A stretch of 64,000 nucleotides of DNA, taken from Cryptomeria japonica (Eukaryota > Streptophyta > Pinopsida > Cupressales > Cupressaceae). The stretch covers positions 145,823,744-145,887,743 of the forward strand of contig NC_081407.1 of NCBI RefSeq assembly GCF_030272615.1, in the 5' to 3' direction. How positions within the stretch are numbered: the first letter of the stretch is position 1; each line of letters begins with the position of its first letter. The position numbers and the translations under genes are program-made. Under the pieces are notes generated by a model. The model was not told the DNA's origin. It did not search any database and was given only the letters and a program-made list of their open reading frames with translations. This document shows, in pieces, positions 45,263 to 57,940 of the stretch.

Positions 45263-47633
45263 ACAAGATTGGATTTTTGCTTTCACATACGGAGGAAGCG
45301 CATTTTATCAGAAAATCTTAAATGAGAAGTTGGTCTATAGCGTATATTGCTTATGCCTCTCCATTTATTTCCACTGATGAGCAGGTAACTGTATATGTTG
45401 GCAACCAATTCTAGTTACTGTAATGAACGCTTATGTGAAACAAACATAAATGAGGTATATCTATAGGCAACGACTTTATAAAGCTTTTTATTAGATCACA
45501 CTTTTGAAATGATTAATATTGTTTCCACCTCTCTTACAATTTCATGTATCTTATATAAATGGAACCCATTGTAAGAGGTAGGTATATTCTATTGTTTTGA
45601 GTCTATCATGCTGAGTATTGTAGATAGCTATAGGTTCGCACAAGAGCTCATCTTTAGTACATCACACGCCTTATGCTTCATGTGCCTTCATTTATCACCT
45701 AGTGAAGAAGATCATTACCACTTTCTATATAGAGGAATCTTCTTTGATTGTTGACATTGAGGCTTACTTTGTATTGCTCTACTTGTGCTATTATTTTTCC
45801 TTTCTTTGTAGTTATCCATGGAGAATGCATGATAAAGAATGAACCTATATAACAAAATCTTGTAGGATCCATCATTTTATACAAGCACTTTTATGTATTC
45901 TTTTGTATTTGAATAATTACTTTGCATGCATCTTTGTGAGTGTTACATACCTTGAGGTGTACAATCATTAAGGAATTCACATACACCTCAAAATGGCACA
46001 TGGGTACATTGTAATGGTAATTTTTTTATTTCCATGTTGATACCTTTTTAAATTTGTCTATGTATTGATGGCTTGTAAATAGGGTCACACCAAATATTTA
46101 GTTCACATAGAGAAGTTTTCTCATAAGATTTCATACCAAGAAGAAAAAATTCTTTGATAATATAGAAAAATATCCCGTCATGTACATATGTAGTGTAAGG
46201 ATAATGGTGAAGTTCTAAATAAAATCAATAAGAACCTACTATGTGAGAGTTTGAGATATGGAACTTTGTTAACAAACCTTAGTGAAGCTCGTAGGTTGAG
46301 TAAACAGTAGTTAAAAGTGATGAAGGTGGTGATGACTCTAATGTAAGTGGTGGAAATGAATGATGTCAAGCTAATCATTAAATGTTATTTCTGTGATAAA
46401 AGCATATGTATTATTATAAATGGCATATGCCTTTGTGGTGACATTTAATTGTGAAATTAATAATGAAGGCCACTTCATTTGTTGTTGATGACTTATTATA
46501 CTAGATTAGGATTGATGACTAATTTATGTGAGAAGAGGAATTATTTGGTTCTTTTTATACTCTTTCAATGTGTGATCCTCATATTTCAAACTCTCACAAT
46601 GATGTATTTATATATGCAACTCCTATGCAAAAATTGTCTTCACAAATAAATTTCCACATATAGTTGTTAATGCATTTGAGTATCTTTCAATCTTGATTTT
46701 CTTCTAGGAAGTTGTCAAGGTGCATATATATATATACTTGGGAGAAAAAGAGAATTCTATATGAAGAAATTTAATCCTTCATATCACCACACATTAAAGA
46801 ACTATATAGGAATGACAATAAAATAGAAAGTGAAAATATTAATGGCTTAGTGAAGGAATAGTTTGCACCATCTTAGATGTGAAATTGCATGATGACAAAT
46901 ACCTAAAGAAGACTTGGAAGATAGAATATGATATTGTTACACATTGGAGCTAGTGGAGATGTAATGACACCACATCATGGATAATAGAGCCAATTATATT
47001 GAGATTTTGAATTTTGTCTCCATGAATACCATATTTAAAGAAGAAATGATAACAAAAATTATAGCTTATCCGATAAATATCCATATTAAAGAAACCAAGA
47101 TCTGAAATAAAAGTGAGATCATTAGGCATTGTGAGGTTCATCTGCTTGTTTAGGATTTTGTGCTTATTACTTGTGGTTGATTATCCAATGGTCCCATAGG
47201 ATGTTTGTCCTTGATTTGTTTATTTAGTTGAAGCATTCTATAGTTTTTAAAATAGTAGGAAATTAATGAATGAAACCCCATGTACTTTATCATGATTATA
47301 ACTCTATGAATACTATATCTAATAAATGGTATGAGAGTTATGACACACATTAACCTAATTCATCATAATTTTTCTCATTGTCATTACATGCAAAATAATG
47401 GTACCTAAATATAGCTATGAATATGCTAGCATGAGGGAAGAAATAAGAATACATCCAAAAGTTTTCTAATCATTGTATTAAATTTATTAATTTCTCATTC
47501 TAATCAATAAGTCCTTTTTTAAAAACATATAAAAAATAAAGGTTCTTTGGGTTGGTATGAAAAAGGATTGAGTATGTGAGTGCATGTTCAATAGTTGGTA
47601 TATTTTATTAATAAAACATATTGTTCTTATTAT
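45263..47633. other. Internal non-coding part of TIR element, left
   Basis: AT-rich DNA; no transposase or other gene is recognised. Short minus-strand frames here have no domain. Confidence 0.4.
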
Positions 47634-47900
47634 TATTTAGATATAGAATGATGGATTTTTCGGTGAACAAACAGTGATCTACCTGTGAAAGACAACCTCA
47701 GCATTCACACTGCAAGCTGGTTTCTGGACGCTTTGATGGGTGGCAAAGCTGATTGGGTAGAGGAGGGTTTACCCTCCTCCACGTGGTTTGATCTAAATTA
47801 ACCCTTCCTTATTTCCTTTCGCAGTCAGTTAACTTCAATTTATTGTTATGTCAGTATTTACTTGCAATTAGTCTTTTTGTTTGCGATCAATCGGCTCAAT

Positions 47901-49630
47901 ATGGAGCCTTGTTCGGATGGTGCATTAATTGCACCATCCCATTCTAAACCTAACCTTGCAACCAGCCCTGGTAATAATTTCAATACCTCTTCTTTATCTC
48001 CGAAGGTATCTTACAGAGATACAATCTCTAATGCTGCTTTGGAGGTCTCCGAACAAGCTCAATTTGTGGCATCCCTTGGAGATGGAGGAGGGCATGCATC
48101 GGGTAAGGGCTCCAACTCTGCTCTCGATTCATGCCTCATAATGCCTAACGATTGTATGTTGAATGAGGTATCCTTAGAAAATGATAGACTTAAAACTACT
48201 GTAGTGTTCTTTGCTTGTATTGATGTCGATAAATGTCCGCCTAGGAAATTTATGGACAACTGGTTCTTTAACTATTGGAATCTTAAGCTTGGACTCTGTA
48301 TTTCCTTCTATAGGCAGATACAAAAGGGGTTATATGTGATTTTTTTCCATAACCATGAAATGCAGACTAAAACCCTATAAAATCAATATTGGTCTGTGGG
48401 TAAGACCTCTTTTCTAGTCCTAGGCTAGACTCCCGAGGCTATCTCTGAGGAAATCCTCACATTATCTTGCCCTAGGTGGATTCTTGTAAAAAATGTTCCA
48501 CCATTTCTCTAGAAATTCATCCCTCAGATGATCGACCCTATCGGTAAGGTCATTCAAATGGACAATTCAACCTGATTGGTTGCAAATCTTGATGCCAGAT
48601 TGCTCATCTCCATTAAATCTGGCATAGACATACCTAGGGTTTTAAACATGAATATTCAGGTGAGATTTTCTCCTACCCTGTGAAAATTCTCAGGGGTCTT
48701 TATGCATGTTTCCTCTGTAAAAGAGAAGGGAACGTCCATAAATATTGCCCTATTATTCACCACAACAAAAACAATGGTGAAACTAGGGCTAAAGTTGCCA
48801 ATCCCCTTGCTCAATCTGCCCTTGAGGCTGCCAAAAAGGACTCAAATGCCACCAAAGATGATTTTCGCCTGATAGTGGGTCAATTTAACGTCAAACCTCC
48901 TCCTCACTCTTTGGTTACACAAGCATTGATTCAACCGGAACAGGAGCATGGTGATGAATTCCAGGTGGTCACAAACAAATCCATAAAACACAAAAGAAAA
49001 AATGCTCAACAACTCGCCCTTGAAAAGGTAAAAGCGGCTAATAAAACCCCCGAACAAAATAAAAGTAAAAAACTTAATCCTGTTGTTGATCATGTCATGA
49101 CCACACGGTCATCTTCTAGTAAATCCCAGACCAATTCGGTGGTTAAATCCATTGTTAAAGCTTTTGAAAACGATGAGAAGATCAATGTTAAATCCAATCT
49201 TGGAGGAGGCTCTGCCAGATGACCAATCACCTCTGGGACCACCAATTATGGTTTCATTATTGGCTTTGCGGTTGAACCAGTAAAACTTAATGAGATTGGG
49301 GATGATCAGGTCATTGAGGTCATCACTGCCTCGCCTGATGATGATCCCCTCTGCTCTTAAGTCCCATTCTCTCCAAATATGGTTCTTATCGCCGCTCCTT
49401 ACCTTTATCTACATCTTCACCATGATGACTCCCCCATGGATTATAATGATGAAGGTGAGGATATCGACTTGCTTGAGATGAGCTTCATTCCCAGGAAGAA
49501 AGGTCATCCTATGGGCTCTAAGAACAAAGGCCCTGCACATAAAAAGAAAGGGGGGAAACAATCAACCCCTCAATCTGCTATCAGTAGCTTGATGGGGGCC
49601 AAGGATCCTATAACCAATGGTTCCTCATGA
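47901..49630 (+). pseudogene. LINE ORF1 (nucleic-acid-binding protein)
   Basis: ATG 47901 opens a frame (MEPCSDGALIAPSHSKPNLA) with a Ser-rich start. A conserved domain of the DUF4283 kind follows (FMDNWFFNYWNLKLGLC, and after stops CPRWILVKNVPPFL). A frameshift lies near 48680. The zinc knuckle then reads CFLCKREGNVHKYC, with asparagine where CX2CX4HX4C has histidine. The tail (48760-49630) is Lys/Asn-rich (KHKRKNAQQLALEKVKAANK) and ends GSKNKGPAHKKKGGKQ and a TGA at 49628. In-frame stops occur at several points, including 49220. The role in an active copy would be RNA binding and chaperoning of the LINE transcript. Confidence 0.8.
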
Positions 49631-52600
49631 ATTGTGTCTCATGGAATATACAAGGACTGGAAGCCCCTGATAGGAAACATATTGTTAAGTCATTCATGAA
49701 CTTTGTTAACAATATTGATATTGTTATGCTCCAAGAACTAAAGACCACTGGATTTAATCTTGAAGTCAATCTTGACTTCATTTGGAAAGACTCTGTCAAA
49801 ATTGCTACTGATCACCCCAAAGGCAGGGGTGGGGTTGCTCTTCTCGTTAATCATAAGTGGGCCAATTGTGTTACCTAAATAGGGGTATCCCCTTGCAACC
49901 GGGTTGTTTGGGCTATTCTTGATATTGATAACAAAGTGTTTGGAGTTTCCTCTATATATGCTCCTAATGACTATAAAGATAGGATCCTTTTATGGGAATA
50001 TTTGATATCCCTCCCTAACACTCCTTGGATTATGGGGGGGATTTCAATATGATTGAGGCCCAGACTGACAAACTTGGGGGCAACCCGTTTGACTGAAAGG
50101 GCATGGAGAAGTCCTATTGGGATAAGCTTAAAACATTAAAAAATCTGTTTGATCCCCTTGCTGGTAATAAAAAGGACAACTGTGGCATTTGGCATACCAA
50201 GGCCCCAACCGGATCTACTCAAGACTAGATCGGTTCTATGCTAACAAAGATTACTTCTCCTTTGTTCCTGATATTAATGGTAGCATTATCTTTGTTAGAC
50301 CTTCTACTATTTCGGATCATCACCCAATTGTCTCCCAGATTAAATTCCTTTCCTCCTCTGCCTACAATTTGAAAGGGTGTAAAAAATTCATCCTCAACTC
50401 TAGCCTTCTTAAAGACCCTACCGCCCTTGTTGCTATTAAATTGATTAGGATTTTGAACAGACAAAATATGAACCTATCCTCACACCTCGACAGGTCGAAC
50501 TATAGTGTCTCTACCTGATAGAAATTGCTCCGAACCGTGGGTCAACAAAGAGCCAAAGATTATAGATATATTGAGAAAACCCTCACCTCTCAGCTACATC
50601 TTATTGAGAAGGATGTACAACAATCTCCTCATAGCATCCCTTTAACCACCAAACTGACCAATGTAAGAGATGCTCTCAAAAGTCACCAGCAGGCTAAGAT
50701 AAGAGGGGCCATGATCCGTAGTAGACAACAATGGCTTCAACTTGGAGATAAAGGTTCTAAATTATTTTTAAACCTTCTCAAAAGGAAAAATGTTAGGGAA
50801 TCTATAGATAGGATTATTATTGATGACCTTGAAATCATTGATCCAAGCAACATCACCGAAGCCTTTGCTAAGTTTTATCAAAACCTATTCACCTCTGATG
50901 ACTTGAACCACTCCAGAACTATGAGAGCTAATGTTACGCAACTCATCCCCACTAGAATATCTCCTGATGAATCCATTATCCTCAAGCAAAGAATCACAAT
51001 TGGGGAAATTGAGAGAGCCATCAATGCCCTTAAGAATGATAAGGCCCCCGAGTCAGATGGACTCCCTGCCGAGTTCTATAAATCTAACATAGACTGGATT
51101 TGTGGTGACCTTCTTGAAATGTATAATGAAGCCATTGACACTAGATCCCTTGGAGAGAACATCAATTGTGGCATCATCAAGTTGATCCCTAAAGATGGGG
51201 ATAAGGCCCTTATAAAGAACTGGCAGCCTATCACCTTACTCAATGTTTCCTACAAGATTCTTGCTAAGATCTCGACATTTAGGCTTGAAAATATCTTACC
51301 GAAGTTCATTTGCTCCACCTAAACTGGCTTCATCAAGGGCAGGTATATTCTTGAGAATCTAATTACTAGCTGGGAGGCTATGGATTGGTTCAAAACCTCA
51401 GGTCAGAATTCTAACATGCTCCTTGTTGACTTTGAAAAAGCATTTGACAGGATTGAATAGGATTTTATTCTTATGATGCTGAAGGCATTTGGCTTCCCTA
51501 ATGTATTTTGCAGTACTATTAAAGTTCTTTTTCAAGATGCATCTGCCCTTGTTGAAGTTAATGGTGACCTATCCTCCTCGATCAAGCTATCACGTCCATA
51601 CGGCAAGGTTGCCCATTGGCCCCTACTCTCTTTGTCATTGCCTCTGAAGCCCTATTCTATTTTCTTAGACATAATTCCTTGTCTCCTAGCGTGAAAGGGC
51701 TTAGGTTACCTGATGACTCTCAACTCTTTAACATTCAGTTTGTTGATGACAATTCTCTGTTCCTTGAACTTACCAAACAAAATTTTGATGCCCTCAATCA
51801 GAAATTCCACCTATTTGGTACTATCTTTGGTGTTAAAATATCTCACTCTAAATCCATCCTCCTGGGAGGGACGGATGATCCCCCTAATTGGCTCCCACAC
51901 TTTTGCTTCTAGTGGGGAGGGCCTAATAGGATTGTCAGATACCTTGGCATCCCTTTCTCTGTCTCCCCCTTGCTCAGAGACATGTGGGTCTAGGTTAGGA
52001 CAAAAATTGAACATAAGCTTAACAAATGGAACAACAAGTTCCTCTCCTTGGCTGGCAGAGTTCAAGTTTTCCAGAAGATCCTTTCATCTTATAACATTTA
52101 TTACTCCTTGGCCTAGATGTTTAGCAACTACTAGATCTTCAAAATCCAAAAACCTATTAGACGATTCCTGTGGTTTGATGGGAAGGGGGGTAAGAAAATG
52201 CATGCTGTTAGATGAAAATTGTGCCACATTGAGAAAAAACTTGGTGGGCTTGGTCTCAAGGATCTTAGATGTCAGGGTATAACTCTGGCGGCTAAGTGGA
52301 TTTTCCATTCACTTGAAGGACATGATCCTTGAAAAGTCTTGATTAGATACAACATTGAAAGAGATGTTCCAAAAAAAGCCAAATCCTAGAAGTACCTCCC
52401 CCTCTCTGATATTATTGCCAGTAAGTTCCCCATTATTGTACAAGGTATATTTGTCTTCAAATCTATCTGGAAGGATTGGGAGGTTGTTAGAAAATTCCTG
52501 ACTGACATCAAGTTTCATACCAACTATTCTATCCATGGTGAGAGACCTATATGGTGGAATCTTCTTCATGCTTCTAAGCCTCTCGCCCTCACTCGGGGCT

Positions 52601-53286
52601 ATTCTACCAAGTCTTGGGCCCAAAAGGGCATCACTTGCTTTATGGACATCCTGGAGGATGACGGTCTCATTTCCCGGGATGAGCTCAGAACCAAATATGA
52701 CCTCCTCCAGTCCCAAAAACGCACATATAGGCTTATTCAAGATTACTGCCTTAATCTTGGTCTCCCAAAAAACTACCATGTGGACTCCCATAGGTTTACT
52801 TCCTTTAAGTGGCCCGAGGGCACTATATTGCATAAAATTAAGGCTAGGAATATTTACTCTATTCTCACCTTTGATGAGTCTATTATTCATCACCTTAATA
52901 ACCTTTCGTATGTGAACCTCAACACCTCGGAGTGGCACAAAATCGCTACCAAATTTTGGAGGAAGCCCATTGCACCGAAAATCAAGTGGTTCACTTGGCT
53001 TCTGCCTATAGATAGACTGCCCCTTAGAAGGGACTCTTTCTCCTCTGATGCCTACTCCATATGCAGAGTACCTGAAACCAACCGACACATCTTTTTTTAT
53101 TGTATTATTGCCAAGGAGGTTTGGCTTTTGTTTGGGATCCGAATTCCCCCCTTTGTGAACTCTATGGAAGTTGTTACTAGATCTATGCAGGGACTTAATA
53201 AGGATTCTAATCTGTTTTGGTCTATCCTTTCTACTAATATCATTTGGTATAATTGGAAAATTAGGAATGAGGAATGTTTTCAAGGA
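49627..53286 (+). pseudogene. LINE ORF2: endonuclease and reverse transcriptase
   Basis: The start ATG at 49627 overlaps the ORF1 stop in ATGA. Endonuclease motifs are CVSWNIQGLEAPDR, MLQELKTTGF, GRGGVALLV, SSIYAPND, then SRLDRFY and ISDHHPIV in shifted frames up to about 50340. RT follows at about 50990-51910: APESDGLPAEFYK, IKLIPKDGDKALIKNWQPIT, VDFEKAFDRIE, a broken RQGCPLAP region, and the catalytic QFVDDNSLFLE at about 51736-51770. The zinc-binding region is at about 52930-53110 (FWRKPIAPKIKWFTWLL and ETNRHIFFYC). At least ten stops or frameshifts were noted. No RNase H domain is present. Confidence 0.9.
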
Positions 53287-53646
53287 TAGGTTAGATCCCT
53301 TACTGAGTCTTTTAGAAGACTCACATTTTATAATGTTGCTATGCAGATCTCCATCATCCTGGATCTGGAAAGGAACAAATTGCTGCGTTTCCTAGAAGAT
53401 GGATCAGATACCATGTTTGTTGATGAGATGAGATGTGGATATGATTGGATGCGTTGCACCCAGAACTTGGCTTCCTTTGATAGAGCGCTGAAGAAACTAA
53501 CACGAGAGATCCATGATAGCAAGGAACCCTCTTTTGAGCAGGTTGAGATGTTGTTCAAGCTCCATGGTAATAGAGATGTTGTATGGATGGAAGGGCCAAG
53601 GGGGTGGAACACTTGGATGAAAAATCTGAACCATGTTTTTTCTTAG
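53287..53646 (+). pseudogene. C-terminal extension of LINE ORF2
   Basis: After a TAG at 53287 the frame continues and 53341-53646 remains open for about 100 codons (LLRFLEDGSDTMFVDEMRCG, ending WMEGPRGWNTWMKNLNHVFS). The stop at 53644-53646 precedes the 3' UTR. It is homologous to the minus-strand frame at 12470-12111, so it is a conserved part of this LINE family rather than chance. I do not know a named domain for it. Confidence 0.7.
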
Positions 53647-53832
53647 CTTGGCCAACTATTGAGGCCCTACTTATCTCTTTTTGTTTCATATCTGAACTGT
53701 ACTTATTTGCTATCATCTGATGTATGTGATGTAACTTGAATTCTATAGCTGAAGCATTGTCCCCAGGAACTCTGATGTAAACTCTCTCTTTTATCTCTGA
53801 TTTTTAATATATAAAAAAAGTATTTAGATATA

Positions 53833-56800
53833 AAGAATCAATAAATATATAACAAAGAGTCAATCATAATTTAACATAATATATTCATTGATATTGAAGA
53901 GATGTGTATAGTTATGTATCGTTTTATAAATATGTAAACAACAATAGTCAAAAGTTAGCTCCCCATGAAAAATAAGACAATTTAATGCATTGGAAATAAA
54001 GATACATAGTAAAATATTATGTTAAAAAATAAAAAATTGTGTTAAGTTTGCACAATCTTACAACTATTTTATTCAAATGTTTAAAAATATTATTGTTAGC
54101 TTATATATATACTTGATAATATAAATAATATATAAATGTACAACTTCTATTCCTAAAATAAATAGAAACAAATTAAATGAGAAATTCATGTTTCCATCTT
54201 GTCATAGTTAAAAATATTGTTCTAACAAATGAATCACTTTCTTCCAAATAATGTGAAGGCCCTCTTTGGAGACCTCAACTACTTTCTAGTCAGGTAGTTT
54301 TAAGAATGAAATATGTAAGGCTTACCATTTTATGCACAAATTTATATTTGATACATATTTCACACATCATTCAAATGTTAACACCAAAATTTTAAAATTG
54401 GCTCCCTTTCAATGTGCACCAACCCCTCTCAACCAATATAATTAAGTCTATGGACTAGTCAAGTGTAAAAATTAGAAGGAATCTTTTATATAAATTTAAA
54501 AACAAGGAAGCAATTATATGAAATCCATGATAATAGTGATTCTATTTACGTTGTTATTTTCCCTTTTCCTTATACATATTATTAGTTCAATAATAATTTC
54601 ACAAAACATTATATTTCAATAATATGTATATCTATGAAGTATATGAGTAAAGATAATTGGGACATTATAATGCTTGCCTTTTAAAGTTATGGATTGTTGC
54701 TATTTAACCCTATATTTTAGATATTTTGAAGTATCTTTTTCATAAATGCTATCACTTTTACTCTATATAATCTTTATTAGAATTCAATTGAAAATTCCAC
54801 ATATCAAGTCAATCCGAGGATAATAAAAATACTTATTGATTGTCTAATCAATAATTAATTTGAGTGGGGTGTTGATTTATTTTCTTTTCCATAATAATAT
54901 TGTTTCTAGAAATAAATAGTCCTAAATCATGCCTTGATGAAGGTTACATGGCATTTGTAATTGATGCATGCCCATGTGATTTGTACATGATGATGTGCCA
55001 ATTTTTATTGGCTATGAGTTAATATTTTCCTATCATAGATTCACAAGCCATAGCAAGATGTTTCATGGTCCAAAATATGATTGGCGATACTATTGATAAG
55101 CTGTGGGCATCCTTGCAAAATATTGGATTAGGTTATGTAGATTTCTTTAGTGTTGATGGATCATTATTATTATGCACATACTGAATTCTCTAATTTGATA
55201 AATATTTTAATCACCACATCATAAATTTTCTATTACAGTGATTTGGTGTCAAATAAGGAAATGTAATACTCTCTTTCTTTGAAGGAGAGGTACAATTTGT
55301 GATAGACATTTTTAGGTTAATAGAATTTAATGATATGAATTCAATATGATAATTTTAATTCTGCTACTTGTAGATAGGTGATGATATTCTATCTAGTGAG
55401 GTTGATTCTTGATTTTGCATTTGTAATTTTAGGTACATCTCTTGTAGTAGCTATGTCTTGAAAATATCTTTGTTAAGGTCCTAGCAATTACCACCATTTT
55501 TTACTTGCCTTTTTAAAGTGAAAGCTTCATTGGCCCTTTGGTTGTTGATGTTCTTGATTGTTCATTCTCTTATCTCATAGTAGGTCCTCTAGTTATTTTC
55601 GTTATAGCCAGTGCCACAATTTTTACTAGTATTTTTGGATGGAGCAACAACTTCCATTTATGTGATGGTAAGTATTTCTTTTGACTTTTGATTTAAAAAT
55701 ATATGTAATTCAATTTTGAATTGTTATTCATAATTTTAACATATTGGCCATCCTACAAGATCTCTTCACTATTTGTTAAATTTTTATTAGATTTAATAAA
55801 GTTGATATGCTTATTTTGTTGTTAATCACTTATGTACAAGCTTGTACATAAGCAGTTGAAACTAGAAACTTTTTTTTCTTTTAATTTTTGCTTGAGTTTT
55901 TTGGTGAGGTTTATAGAAAGAATGGGGATTGGATGTAGGTGTTTCTATTTCTGCAAGGCATAAGGAAATGTGTACAATGCCAAAATTATGAAACTAATTT
56001 TTGCTTATTGATTGTTTGATCAAGTCCTTAAAGAGTGTGTATGGATTGTGTTGTGTCAATTTGTAGTTGACATAGAGAAAATTGTGAACTATTAAAGAGC
56101 TTATTTTTAGCTCTCATGTTTATATCTTCATGAATGAGTAGGGGTTTGTAATTTCAGTAGGACAAATTAAAAATAATTATAGAGCTTAATTTCAGATACG
56201 ATTTGGTTTAGACTTTCAAGAATGTGTATGATTTGGATTGCGATTGCATGATGTTTAAACATGTAATGTGTATTGAGATTATTTTCCTAATTATATTCAA
56301 TTATTTTCTATTTTATTAAGGTCTTACATAATGTATGTAGGTCAAATTTTAATGATCTGCATGACAAATGTGAATAATCTTATAGAAGATTTAATCTAAC
56401 TGAAGTCTCCCTATATATCATATTCTTCTTAAAAATATCCATTATATTTAATAAATTTTTTTAAAAATATACAAGCTTACTTTAAAAAAAAAATAGATTA
56501 AGTGAAAACAGCTTCAATACAAAAGAAAAGGAGGCACTATAACTGTGATAAAAGCACCACCTAGTCGAGATTTTGCATGCCTTGAAATTTTGAGCTATCA
56601 AAAAATAGTTGATCTGCAGAATACTCCATCTAGTTTAAATGAAAATATACATTAATTGGTATGCATAGACACTTCCTTAACTTACACGTCTTCCACTATT
56701 TACCTTTGATTGCTACATCGTTGAATGATAGTCCTTAGTTTTCTAATCCGGATAAAAATTAATACTTATATTTCAAGAAAGAAAAGTTACATTGTGCAGA

Positions 56801-57050
56801 ACTCCAAAACAAAGAATCCACATAATCTGTAAAAAGACATACCCCAAAACATCGACTGTCAAAGTCCAGTAGAGTTCCAGTAGAGATTTTGTCATTAACT
56901 ATTTAATTGACAAACAATCATTAGCAAATTTATGTCTTCCACAGTTTATTTTTGGGCTGAACACAATGAGAGTTTGTTACCCTCTCGCAATTTGTTTACT
57001 TGAAATTTATCTTCCTATCCAATGCTGGGTGTCCAAGAATACTCCTTTTT
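53833..57050. other. Internal part of TIR element, right
   Basis: Mostly AT-rich and non-coding. Two short stretches look coding-like on the plus strand: about 55036-55182 (SQAIARCFMVQNMIGDTIDK, then ends at TGA) and about 55530-55670. No domain was recognised, and no transposase. Confidence 0.4.
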
Positions 57051-57325
57051 TAAAATTATCTGTACAAATGGAAGATAGTTTTAGGTGCAGTTTTGATGGA
57101 TTGGGCGGGAATAAATTTTAAACTTGGCATGATATCATGATACTGCAGATGGTATTGATATCATGATACTGCAGATGGTATTGAATACTGACAAATGATG
57201 TGATACTAATGCAGGACAAAGAACGCAAGCCACCGTTACAAAACAGAACGGAAACAGAAAATGGATTCTAAGATGAGGGGCCCACACTAAGCGGTCAAGC
57301 TTAGTGTGTGTTGTTTAAGGCTGGT
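57051..57325 (-). repeat. Right terminal inverted repeat
   Basis: Reverse complement of 45015-45262. It contains a 26-bp tandem duplication (atatcatgatactgcagatg core, twice, at about 57130-57182) that the left arm lacks, which explains its extra length. Confidence 0.8.
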
Positions 57326-57655
57326 CGAGTTAAACCTGTGGTGGTTCTGTGGACGTGTTTTCTTGCTGCCTGTAGATCATATATGAGTATCGGCTGAGTA
57401 TTTCCCAACATTTTTTTTAGTTGGATCTTAAAAATTCTGCGACTTATGTCATCCTTGCGAAACATGGATGCAGAAGTGGGCAGGTGCGACGAGTTTCAAA
57501 CAATAAGGAGATTAATGGAGGAAACAAGAATAAAAAAGATAGTGGAATGTAGTTGGATCGAAGATCAAAGCTGCAATAGAGAAGCGGTTAGAGAAATTAA
57601 TACTTCCAAACATATAATCGCTGCAATAGAGAAATTGTTATACAGTACATAGAAT
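57326..57655 (+). pseudogene. PPR gene remnant, E domain
   Basis: From 57329 the plus strand reads VKPVVVLWTCFLAACRSYMS, the start of the E motif that should follow NGYLEDALNHIIRM at 45005. After a stop it continues LDLKNSATYVILAK and, in the next frame, AEVGRCDEFQTIRRLMEETR and KKIVECSWIED. These are the E and E+ type motifs at the C terminus of PLS-class PPR proteins, which serve in organellar C-to-U RNA editing. It is separated from its repeat region by the 12.3-kb element, and it carries stops and frameshifts. Confidence 0.75.
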
Positions 57656-57714
57656 GTCACGAGTGCAAGATTGAAGCAATAGCTGTAAGGAGATTGGTTT
57701 CAATCATTACTTAT

Positions 57715-57940
57715 TATAGATTCATAAAATCCTGGAAGCGATGCAACAGTGTATGGACATGCATCAAAGCATAATAGAAATGGGATTTTTGTCGGATATT
57801 ATAGTTTGGAAGTGTTCTGGTAGATCTGCAGGCAAAATATGAAGCAGAGACAAGGCACAAATCCTCGTGAACTCTTTCCGAAAATGCCTCGAAGATATAT
57901 GTCATGTCAAGTAACGAATTGGAATGATTGCCAGGGTTCT
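57715..57940 (+). pseudogene. Additional PPR motif fragment
   Basis: The sequence ILEAMQQCMDMHQSIIEMGF then LSDIIV, followed in a shifted frame by SRDKA and FPKMPRRYMSC, corresponds to the join between two PPR motifs (compare DIHQ, GF.SD and LFDKMP). It follows the E domain instead of preceding it, so it is either a second PPR pseudogene or a rearranged piece of the first. Confidence 0.6.

Larger units (their letters stand above)
47634..53832 (+). mobile_element. Full-length but decayed LINE
   Basis: The element (47646-53820, 6,175 bp) is flanked by the 12-bp duplication tatttagatata (47634-47645 and 53821-53832) and ends in ttttaatatataaaaaaag. The order is 5' UTR, ORF1 with a degenerate zinc knuckle, ORF2 with AP endonuclease, RT, zinc-binding region and a C-terminal extension, then a 3' UTR of about 170 bp. 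This is a plant L1-type layout. Stops and frameshifts occur throughout, yet both ends and the target duplication are preserved. Confidence 0.92.
45006..57334. mobile_element. 12.3-kb terminal-inverted-repeat element inside the PPR gene
   Basis: Inverted arms of about 250-275 bp bound 45015-57325. The flanks share GAGTTAA within a 9-bp near-match (tgagttaag at 45006-45014, cgagttaaa at 57326-57334). The PPR sequence stops at one flank and resumes at the other in the same motif. Long inverted ends and a 9-bp duplication are features of Mutator-like DNA transposons, so that class is inferred. No transposase was recognised, so it is probably non-autonomous. A complete LINE with its own duplication accounts for 6.2 kb of the inside; without it the element is about 6.1 kb. 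Confidence 0.65.
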
